Shown: one piece after another, positions 1 through 5,325 of the stretch | Layout of the letters: every line of letters starts with the position of its first letter | Numbering within the stretch: the stretch's first letter is position 1 | Origin: Treponema sp. | GTDB lineage: Bacteria; Spirochaetota; Spirochaetia; Treponematales; Breznakiellaceae | Reading direction: 5' to 3' | DNA: 8,444 bases | NCBI GenBank assembly: GCA_031288005.1 | Contig: JAITSE010000084.1 | Span: 1-8,444, forward strand | Notes under the pieces: generated by a model | Databases searched by the model: none | What the model was told of the DNA's origin: nothing | Seen by the model: only the letters and a program-made list of their open reading frames with translations | Translations under genes and position numbers: made by a program

Positions 1-198
1 CAGGCCGGACAAAGAATTCTGCAGGCCGAATAAAGAATTTTGCAGGCCGAATAAAGAATTCTGCAGGCCGAATAAAGAATTTTGCAGGCCGAATAAAGAA
101 TTTTGCAGGCCGAATAAAGAATTTTGCAGGCCGAATAAAGCATTCTGCAGGCCGGACAAAGCATTCTACAGGCGGAATAAAGCATTCTACAGGCCGGA
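1..198. repeat. 21-bp tandem repeat array (nine units plus a partial tenth)
   Basis: Nine contiguous 21-bp units start at 1, 22, 43, 64, 85, 106, 127, 148 and 169, and a 9-bp partial unit ends at 198. The core is CAGGCCGAATAAAG followed by AATTTTG or AATTCTG. Variants are ordered: units 2-6 are nearly identical, unit 7 changes GAATT to GCATT, units 8 and 9 end in CTA, and unit 9 has GGCGG in place of GGCCG. Such drift towards one edge is usual when an array grows internally. The array is cut by the window start, so its length is unknown. There are no unique spacers, so it is not CRISPR. The period is a multiple of three and five of the six frames lack stops, so part of it could be translated. 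One + frame reads RPNKEFC repeats and stops near 212. Confidence 0.95.
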
Positions 199-199
199 A

Positions 200-226
200 A
201 CCCTGCGGGTCTGAGACCCGCAGGGT
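200..226. repeat. Perfect 12-bp hairpin with TGA triloop
   Basis: ACCCTGCGGGTC (200-211) and GACCCGCAGGGT (215-226) are exact reverse complements around the 3-nt loop TGA. No T-run follows in either direction, so a Rho-independent terminator is not well supported. The inner core GGGTC-NNN-GACCC recurs at 3091-3103, and a shorter form (GGTC-TCA-GACC) lies at 6910-6920. This points to a dispersed palindromic repeat family rather than a gene-specific signal. Confidence 0.8.
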
Positions 227-291
227 CTCTTGGTTCCCAGAACATACAAAAAACTCAAGCGGCAATTAAAGCGCGGCGCATATACGAGCCA

Positions 292-297
292 TATAAT
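292..297 (+). promoter_or_regulatory. Candidate -10 box just upstream of the 303 start codon
   Basis: TATAAT matches the -10 consensus exactly and ends 5 nt before the ATG at 303. No recognisable -35 hexamer lies 16-18 bp upstream, where the sequence is GC-rich (AAGCGCGGC), and there is no Shine-Dalgarno sequence before the ATG. If the box is real, the transcript would begin at or next to the start codon and be leaderless. Confidence 0.35.
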
Positions 298-302
298 ATT
301 GC

Positions 303-1166
303 ATGAGAGCAGCGCCGCTTTTTCCAGTCTTGGAGCATGGTTTTCAAAAAACGGTTTTTACAGCGGCCTCAAGGCTAAAGGCAAAACGGCCTTCTGACAG
401 CCTGGCTGTTTTATTCTTTAGCCTGGCCTTTACCCTCACTGCCTGCCGGGACACGGCCCTGCCCCGCTCCTTCAGGCTCAGCCTGCCCGCGCCGCCCCCG
501 GCCTGGGAGGACCTTCTCGGCCCGCCCGTCTGGCGCGTTGAATGGTTCGGCCCCGATGGACGCCTTTGTTCAGCCCAGGGGCCTGGCCCCGCCCTGCCTG
601 AGCTTGAGCTTCCCGCGGAATGGGCAAGCCCTGTCCTGGCCTACCCCTTCTGGCCTGAGCGCGGCCTTGCTCCAGGCTTAATGCGTCCGGCGGGAGCCAT
701 TGCCCCCTTCGATGTTGAAGGCGGCTCTCTCACACTGAGTTGGGAAGCCGGAGCGGAAGCATATTTTTACCGCGCCCTTGCCGCCGCATACAAGGCCGCC
801 GGCCTCTCCTCATCTTCAAGGCCTGAGCGTTTCGACTGGCCCCGCTTCCGGCTTCTCATGGCAAGCGCCGCTGTTCCAAAGGAGCTGCGGGAGGATCCCT
901 GGCTCACAGACTGGAAGGCCGCGGCGGAACAAACAGCGCGTTCGGGCTTTGACAGGCGGCGCATACGGGCCCGTTCATCAAAAATGCTCACGGTGAAGAT
1001 CCCATGGCCCGGCCCCTGGACCGGATCATCGCCCTTCACAAAAGCCAGGCTCCTGGAAGCTGGCGGGGCGGCGGAACTGGAAGCCGGAGCGGAAACGGAT
1101 ATCATGGTTTCCAAGGACGGCATATTGAAATACAGCGTTGATGGAGTAATCGCGGTTTCCTGGTAA
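303..1166 (+). CDS. Putative lipoprotein of unknown function
   Basis: This is a 287-residue ORF whose product I do not recognise. A hydrophobic stretch (about residues 34-47) ends in the lipobox LTAC with the lipidated cysteine at residue 48, so it is probably exported and anchored by a lipid. The stretch before the hydrophobic core is unusually long (33 residues, basic around 24-29). A TTG at 330 would shorten it, but neither start has a Shine-Dalgarno sequence. ATG 303 is kept because an in-frame stop (TAA, 294-296) lies just upstream and a TATAAT ends 5 nt before it. The mature part is rich in Pro, Ala and Trp, with no transmembrane segment and no motif I can assign. A 15-bp repeat (744-758 and 1080-1094) encodes EAGAE twice. 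GC is visibly higher than in the next gene. No operon partner is apparent. Confidence 0.7.
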   Translation: MRAAPLFPVLEHGFQKTVFTAASRLKAKRPSDSLAVLFFSLAFTLTACRDTALPRSFRLSLPAPPPAWEDLLGPPVWRVEWFGPDGRLCSAQGPGPALPELELPAEWASPVLAYPFWPERGLAPGLMRPAGAIAPFDVEGGSLTLSWEAGAEAYFYRALAAAYKAAGLSSSSRPERFDWPRFRLLMASAAVPKELREDPWLTDWKAAAEQTARSGFDRRRIRARSSKMLTVKIPWPGPWTGSSPFTKARLLEAGGAAELEAGAETDIMVSKDGILKYSVDGVIAVSW

Positions 1167-1242
1167 AAAGCATTACTGTTTTTCAAATTCATTTCTGAAT
1201 TTATTGGTTCGCCTGTTTTTTGAGCTAATATTAAAGTCTGTC

Positions 1243-1261
1243 CATAATGCCCCGCATTATG
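1243..1261. repeat. 8-bp hairpin with CCC triloop
   Basis: CATAATGC (1243-1250) and GCATTATG (1254-1261) are exact reverse complements around CCC. The left arm and its flank, CTGTCCATAATGC (1238-1250), recur at 5169-5181 downstream of the glucosaminidase gene, where a different palindrome follows. No clear T-run follows, so a terminator role is only possible. Confidence 0.7.
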
Positions 1262-1498
1262 AACGTATTAAAAAACTATGCGGAATTATAAAAACAGCGG
1301 AATGTCCGCGCTGGCCCGCGCCAGTTTCTTCACGTCAAACGGCTCCGCCTCATTCTTTTTAAGCGGCTTTTGCATTTATCCTCTCAAGGCGGCGGAAAAC
1401 TTGTCGCCGCCGAAAATGAGTTTTATTCCATGCTTGATTACAACAGATTTCGTTTCAGAAACAAAAAATTATTTTATGCCCCGCCGGGGTAAATTTGT

Positions 1499-1504
1499 AA
1501 GGAG
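1499..1504 (+). promoter_or_regulatory. Shine-Dalgarno sequence AAGGAG
   Basis: AAGGAG sits 6 nt upstream of the ATG at 1511, separated by six T residues. It fixes the start of the second lipoprotein gene and is the clearest ribosome binding site in the window; the other genes lack anything comparable. Confidence 0.85.
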
Positions 1505-1510
1505 TTTTTT

Positions 1511-2956
1511 ATGAAAATCTTAAAAACGCTCAGCGTTTTATTTTTCGGTCTTCTGCCATTTGTTTTGGCAGGATGTTTCAACCCTGTCGCAGCGGCTTCC
1601 CTTAAACAGGAAGATCAGGCTGCCGGCGCCTTTACGGTAGACATAATGATAGGGAAAGATGCTGGAATAAGCCGCTCCGTGGCCGGTCCTGACGAGGCCA
1701 GGATAAAAGGGGACATCCGTAACTTTATCCAGCTCATCGTGTTAAACGAATCAGGCGGCATTGTCAGATACGATGAGGAGCGCAGGACAGACGACTCGCA
1801 GACGGAAGCAAATCTCAACATAGATTCCATAGCCTTTGGCCAGAAATATTATTTTCTGCTGCTCATGGGCCATTGGGAGCGGAACTATCAGGCGGAAACA
1901 GGGAGCGGCTACGTATATATAGATAACCGCCCGCCGACTCTTATGGCCGCCGGGTTCAAGGAGCAGACTGTAACCGGGGACGGAAAAATATCGATAAGTA
2001 TGTGGCCCGTTATAGTGGACACTGCCTTTGTTTCTTTTAATACGGCAATAGCGCCTTCTTCCCGCCGCCTGGAACCTGATGTAAAGAACGGGAAACCTAA
2101 AGTCCTGAGCCTGCTGCCTATTAACTGGGAAATTATCTGGACCATTAAAGGCGGGTCAAACGGCAATGGTTTAAGCGAATTGCTGAAAGCGCAAAACGCG
2201 ATAAATTCCACAGCCGGAAACCTACAGTTCCGCAGCGCAAAGACTATGCTGATAGACAAGGCAGGCGCCGCAAGCTGGGAAAATATAACTATGCGGACGA
2301 ATGAAGTCAGAAAGTCTATATACGCCTATACATCGGGGCTGAAAAACATAGGAAACACAGGAGCCGTCAACTTTAAGCTTGAGTACGCGCCTTTTAATCT
2401 GGCTTCGCAGGGGGCGTGGAGCATGGCCGGAAATTCAGTTTTTGGCCTGAACCAGGGCAATATTCCTATATGGATCATCCGCAACGGAGTAAATGATCTG
2501 GCCCAGGACAGCAGCACGGACTTTGCCGCTTTTAACAACGCCGGAAACGCCGGCATGAGAAAGGCCAACGGAAACGGAGCCGTGCAGTTTGTTGTAACGG
2601 CGGATGCGGCTGACCCGCAAAATCCAAAACAGGGCGATCTGATCGTCAAGGACGGAGCGTTTAAGGGGCCGTCGAACTCAAGTACGCCTGATATAACGTT
2701 TATAACCGAGGGGTATTCCGGGGATGCGTCAGTGTTTTACGCCGTAGTGCCGGCAGGGACATATCCTCCCGCTTATTCCGATTACCTCCTTCTGAATACG
2801 GCGGCGCCTGGAAATCAGCGGGAAACCATAACGGTTCCGTCCGCGGGCGGTGATTATGACATATACGTAATCATTTTCAAGGACGGGAAGATCAGCGCTC
2901 CAGAAATCATCAATACTGGAGAAGGCGAAATAACTATAGGCTGGGAATGGGGCTGA
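1511..2956 (+). CDS. Putative surface lipoprotein, unknown function
   Basis: The 481-residue product begins with a classical lipoprotein signal: a basic MKILK, a hydrophobic core, then lipobox LAGC with cysteine 22. The start is supported by AAGGAG at a 6-nt spacing. The mature protein has no transmembrane helices and is rich in Asn, Gly, Ser and short beta-prone segments such as NFIQLIVLNESGGIVRYDE (about residues 71-89) and the C-terminal DYDIYVIIFKDGKIS region, ending in Trp-Glu-Trp-Gly. This looks like a beta-sandwich, surface-exposed protein. From memory, similar lipoproteins occur in large families in gut treponemes, but I cannot confirm that here and no enzymatic motif is visible. A possible small ORF starts 3 nt after the stop codon and is broken by a repeat, hinting at a lost operon partner. 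Confidence 0.8.
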   Translation: MKILKTLSVLFFGLLPFVLAGCFNPVAAASLKQEDQAAGAFTVDIMIGKDAGISRSVAGPDEARIKGDIRNFIQLIVLNESGGIVRYDEERRTDDSQTEANLNIDSIAFGQKYYFLLLMGHWERNYQAETGSGYVYIDNRPPTLMAAGFKEQTVTGDGKISISMWPVIVDTAFVSFNTAIAPSSRRLEPDVKNGKPKVLSLLPINWEIIWTIKGGSNGNGLSELLKAQNAINSTAGNLQFRSAKTMLIDKAGAASWENITMRTNEVRKSIYAYTSGLKNIGNTGAVNFKLEYAPFNLASQGAWSMAGNSVFGLNQGNIPIWIIRNGVNDLAQDSSTDFAAFNNAGNAGMRKANGNGAVQFVVTADAADPQNPKQGDLIVKDGAFKGPSNSSTPDITFITEGYSGDASVFYAVVPAGTYPPAYSDYLLLNTAAPGNQRETITVPSAGGDYDIYVIIFKDGKISAPEIINTGEGEITIGWEWG

Positions 2957-2959
2957 GCC

Positions 2960-3073
2960 ATGATCCCGGCAGCCGTGGACCAAAGATTCAACGAAGCAGG
3001 GGCGGCGAATATAATAGAGTTGTTCGATAACTTCAGTTATCGTCGAACCATCGGTTCGCCAAATTCCTTATAA
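2960..3073 (+). pseudogene. Possible 5' remnant of a gene interrupted by a palindromic repeat
   Basis: An ATG lies 3 nt after the stop of the upstream lipoprotein gene, with GGGG (2949-2952) at a suitable distance to serve as a weak Shine-Dalgarno sequence. The frame reads MIPAAVDQRFNEAGAANIIE in plausible protein sequence, then enters the palindromic element at 3017 and stops at TAA 3071-3073, giving 37 codons. Tight spacing suggests a former translationally coupled gene cut off by the element. It is too short to identify and could be chance. Confidence 0.3.
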
Positions 3074-3176
3074 AATCGGCAAAATACGGCGGGTCCTAGA
3101 CCCTGCATTTTGCGAGGCTTGTTCGTCGGAAACGCGGAAACGAAGTTTCCGATGTTTTCGCCGAACAAGTCCAATG
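3017..3176 (+). repeat. Palindromic repeat element, copy A (diverged)
   Basis: Three blocks match the minus strand of the element at 8071-8219 in the same order: GAGTTGTTCGATAACTTCAG at 3017-3036 (one difference), the GCATTTTGCGAGGCTTGTTC block around 3105-3124 (one difference), and GAACAAGTCCAATG at 3163-3176 (exact). The intervening DNA differs. Palindromes within it are CGATAAC/GTTATCG, CGAACC-ATC-GGTTCG (3044-3058), GCAAAAT/ATTTTGC (3079-3085 with 3107-3113) enclosing GGGTC-CTA-GACCC (3091-3103), CGGAAAC-GAA-GTTTCCG (3135-3151), and CTTGTTCG/CGAACAAG (3118-3125 with 3162-3169). It appears to be a decayed, rearranged relative of the right-hand element in opposite orientation. Confidence 0.75.
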
Positions 3177-3205
3177 TTCGATAGCGGTTTTTAGGCTTCA
3201 CACAC

Positions 3206-3240
3206 GAAGCGCGGCGGATCGCTAGGCATCCCCGCGCTTC
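3206..3240. repeat. Strong GC-rich inverted repeat
   Basis: GAAGCGCGG (3206-3214) pairs with CCGCGCTTC (3232-3240). After a one-base bulge at 3215, GGAT (3216-3219) pairs with ATCC (3228-3231), leaving an 8-nt loop. No T-run follows on the + strand. It directly abuts the region of copy A and may belong to the same repeat cluster. Confidence 0.6.
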
Positions 3241-3383
3241 TCTCACAAAGAAGCATCCTTATAATTCATTTGTTTTGGAACTTATACTTTCTTGTGTAAA
3301 TCATGAATTTCTCAAGGAATCAGCGTAGACGGATAGATACTAACACTGATGTTAAACAACCGGCAGTGTCGGGAGTATACAGA

Positions 3384-3454
3384 ATCACTTTCTGTCGGTT
3401 ATTTTCTCGTTCCACGCCGGGCATCAGGATAGAAAATGAGGATAAGAAAGTGAT
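3384..3454. other. 71-nt extended imperfect stem-loop
   Basis: ATCACTTTCT (3384-3393) is perfectly complementary to AGAAAGTGAT (3445-3454). Inside a symmetric 7 x 7 nt internal loop, ATTTTCT (3401-3407) pairs with AGAAAAT (3431-3437), and a short TCC/GGA pair (3411-3413 with 3427-3429) lies further in. The structure sits in AT-rich DNA without a gene, so it could be a structured RNA, the end of a decayed mobile element, or chance. No promoter was assigned. Confidence 0.4.
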
Positions 3455-3464
3455 ATTACAACAA

Positions 3465-3479
3465 ACGCTGCTACAGCGT
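3465..3479. repeat. 6-bp hairpin with CTA triloop
   Basis: ACGCTG (3465-3470) and CAGCGT (3474-3479) flank CTA. A run of five T lies a few bases downstream, so on the + strand it could act as a weak terminator. Unlike the other triloop hairpins in this window its closing pair is G...C. Confidence 0.45.
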
Positions 3480-4109
3480 AATACTGTTTTTATCCAAATA
3501 TAAAAAATATTTCTTCTATATCTGCCGTCAAATCAGCGAATATCCTGTTTGTTGTCTGGAAGCGAGTAGTCGACCGTAGCTTTGAAAGTAATTTTTCTGC
3601 TGTCATCTCATCTGTAAATGCCGCATTTCGCGGGATTTTATGTACATTGGTATATTTGCAGCGGCATATTTGCCGAGGCCTGTGTACGACAATCAAGAAG
3701 GCCTATATCACGGCAGACTTTTAGTGCGAGACAGGAGTACCTATAGTCCCAGGCCAAAACATCAGGCAGATACGGCGTCAATTTGTAGATTTGGATGCAG
3801 TTGCTGTTTGGATACATTTTTAGAGACAGCAGACTTGACATGAACACCAAAATCATCGGGGTATTAAGCAAAATTTTTCTGGGTTCTGACATAGATAAGC
3901 CCCCATATACGCTATTCCTTACGAATACAAAACAAATGTCAATATCCAAAGGCAGAAAGAAATGCTCGAAAAAACCGGAATGCCGCTATTTTTGAGAGAT
4001 TATTGGTATTTTTTTATTTAGATGGTGCCTACGTTAATTGTTTCGGGAATTAAAGGTATATATTAAAATTATAGGTCTCTCCCAAAATTAGGAACTCAGG
4101 TTATAAATT

Positions 4110-4137
4110 TTGGAAAAACCTGTTTTGTTGATACAAT
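4110..4137 (+). promoter_or_regulatory. Candidate promoter of the glucosaminidase gene
   Basis: TTGGAA (4110-4115) and TACAAT (4132-4137) are separated by 16 bp and match the vegetative -35/-10 consensus at 4 of 6 and 5 of 6 positions. The -10 ends 20 nt upstream of the ATG at 4158, leaving a very short leader. No Shine-Dalgarno sequence is seen. Confidence 0.4.
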
Positions 4138-4157
4138 AAATTAACCGATAAATAAGT

Positions 4158-5165
4158 ATGCGCTGTACTATTTTCCGACTGTGGGCTGTGAGCATCCCAG
4201 CTTTTCTTGTTTATTCCTGCGCCTCCACTCCGGTGGTGCGGACGCCCGAAGGAACAGAACCCGCCGGTATAGTCCTGGAAGCCAGCCCTGAAACTACAGA
4301 TAACGCAACACTTCCCGTTGAAGCCCCGCCGGATGAGATATCTCAGGAAACGCCTCCCGAAACTCAGGGTGAACCTCCCGACGCAAGCGGTCCCGCCGCG
4401 GAAGAGACCGCCGTCTCCCCCCCGGAAGTCCCATTGGATAAGCTCGTTCAAAAAACGCCGCTAAAAATCCCGGATAAACCCCTTTCCGGTGCAAGCGGTC
4501 CCATCGTGGAGAAAACCGCCGCGCCGCCGGAAATCTCGCCGGATGAACCCCTTCCAGACGCGAGCGGTCCCATTACTAAGACACTCGCCGTGATCTCTCC
4601 CGAAGCCCTGCCCAGCCGGGATGAACCGCCTCCTGAACTCCCGGAGATTCCCTCTACGCCGGAACAGATTCTTGGTACAGGGCGCATCCCCTCTTACGGG
4701 CTGGCTTTGTTTCTCCTCAGCGCCAACCCTGATGCTGATCCCGGTTTTGTTCAGGACCTGGCTCTCTATTATACCGAAGAGTCGGCCCAGGAAGGTATCA
4801 ATCACGATGTAGCCTTTGCCCAAATGTGCCTGGAAACCGGTTTTCTTCGTTACGGCGGCCTTGTTACCCCGGAGATGAATAACTTCTGCGGGCTGGGTTC
4901 CATAGGCCCGGGCCTGCCCGGGGAACATTTCCCCTCTGCTCGTATCGGCGCCAGGGCCCACATCCAGCATCTTAAAGCCTACGCCACCGATGCGCCTCTC
5001 AGTCAAGATTTGGTGGATCCCCGTTTTTTTTACGTCCGCAGCGGTTCCGCCCCAACCCTGGACGGTCTTGCCGGGTCCTGGGCTGCGGACCGGGAATATT
5101 CCAAAAAAATACGGGCCATCCTAAAGCGCCTTTATGTTTTTGCCGGCACTTTGGACAGTATATAG
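4158..5165 (+). CDS. Lipid-anchored peptidoglycan N-acetylglucosaminidase (GH73-type)
   Basis: This 335-residue protein has three parts. A signal peptide ends in lipobox VYSC (cysteine 21). A Pro/Glu-rich, probably disordered linker (about 25-170) carries three imperfect repeats around (D/G)ASGP at 75-79, 111-115 and 134-138. A C-terminal glucosaminidase domain (about 180-330) contains LETGFLRYGG with the likely catalytic Glu 226, NNFCGLG (241-247), the ARIGARAHIQHLKAYA segment and GSWAADREYSKKI. These match the Mannosyl-glycoprotein endo-beta-N-acetylglucosaminidase/FlgJ-like family, which cleaves peptidoglycan glycan strands. Lipid anchoring plus a roughly 150-residue tether fits a membrane-attached enzyme reaching the thin spirochaete wall for growth, separation or flagellar passage. 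ATG 4158 is the only sensible start and no ribosome binding site precedes it. The gene appears monocistronic. Confidence 0.85.
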   Translation: MRCTIFRLWAVSIPAFLVYSCASTPVVRTPEGTEPAGIVLEASPETTDNATLPVEAPPDEISQETPPETQGEPPDASGPAAEETAVSPPEVPLDKLVQKTPLKIPDKPLSGASGPIVEKTAAPPEISPDEPLPDASGPITKTLAVISPEALPSRDEPPPELPEIPSTPEQILGTGRIPSYGLALFLLSANPDADPGFVQDLALYYTEESAQEGINHDVAFAQMCLETGFLRYGGLVTPEMNNFCGLGSIGPGLPGEHFPSARIGARAHIQHLKAYATDAPLSQDLVDPRFFYVRSGSAPTLDGLAGSWAADREYSKKIRAILKRLYVFAGTLDSI

Positions 5166-5167
5166 AG

Positions 5168-5258
5168 CCTGTCCATAATGCAGGTATCTTAGACCTGCAA
5201 GCTGAGGCTGCCTTTAGTTTCACGAAGTGAAACTCCTTAGGGATTTGCTTTGCAAATC
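5168..5258. repeat. Cluster of three hairpins between the glucosaminidase gene and nifA
   Basis: Three palindromes follow one another: TGCAGGT/ACCTGCA (5179-5185 with 5193-5199, readable as a C-TTA-G triloop hairpin carrying a 2-nt AT bulge), AGTTTCAC-GAA-GTGAAACT (5216-5234) and GATTTGC-TTT-GCAAATC (5242-5258). The last two are joined by the small palindrome CCTTAGG. The block begins with CTGTCCATAATGC, which also occurs at 1238-1250. It lies where a terminator or a nifA leader would be, but lacks T-runs and looks like dispersed repeat DNA. Confidence 0.7.
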
Positions 5259-5325
5259 TCACTCCATGCCGGGTTTCCAGAGACGCCTTGAACAGGGCTT
5301 GTAAAAATTGCTAACTTTACGAAGC

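Larger units (their letters stand above)
1167..1510. other. Intergenic region with hairpins, no convincing gene
   Basis: This 344-bp gap holds the triloop palindrome at 1243-1261, a 7-bp inverted repeat (GGCGGCG 1388-1394 with CGCCGCC 1405-1411) and a short CCCC-GCC-GGGG hairpin at 1479-1489 just before the ribosome binding site of the next gene. An ATG-initiated frame of 78 codons (1278-1514) overlaps the downstream start, but it has no Shine-Dalgarno sequence and an unconvincing composition. No good -35/-10 pair was found for the downstream gene. Confidence 0.6.
3241..4109. other. AT-rich stretch without a convincing gene
   Basis: About 870 bp of visibly lower GC than the flanking genes. 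Short frames exist on both strands (up to about 100 codons on the minus strand at 3949-3638, and 68 codons at 3696-3490 overlapping it in another frame). None has a ribosome binding site, a recognisable domain or coding-like composition. The overlapping minus-strand frames could be a frameshifted relic, but I cannot name a family. The region also holds two inverted-repeat structures, listed separately. Confidence 0.55.

Noticed and set aside
1..198. CRISPR array
   Set aside because: The 21-bp units are contiguous with no unique spacers between them.
767..1192. 141-codon minus-strand ORF
   Set aside because: It is antisense to the GC-rich first lipoprotein gene, where long spurious frames are expected, and shows no motif.
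1278..1514. 78-codon + strand ORF just before the second lipoprotein gene
   Set aside because: No Shine-Dalgarno sequence, unlikely composition, overlaps the well-supported start at 1511, and spans the AAGGAG of that gene.
4461..5006. 181-codon minus-strand ORF
   Set aside because: It is antisense to the glucosaminidase gene; the + frame carries clear family motifs and the minus frame none.
5216..5258. Riboswitch or attenuator in the nifA leader
   Set aside because: The hairpins are simple perfect palindromes of a type scattered over the window, without an anti-terminator alternative or U-tract; repeat DNA is the simpler explanation.
5166..5325. Sigma-54 promoter or NifA upstream activating site before nifA
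   Set aside because: I looked for TGGC-N-TTGC spacing and TGT-N10-ACA and saw no credible match.
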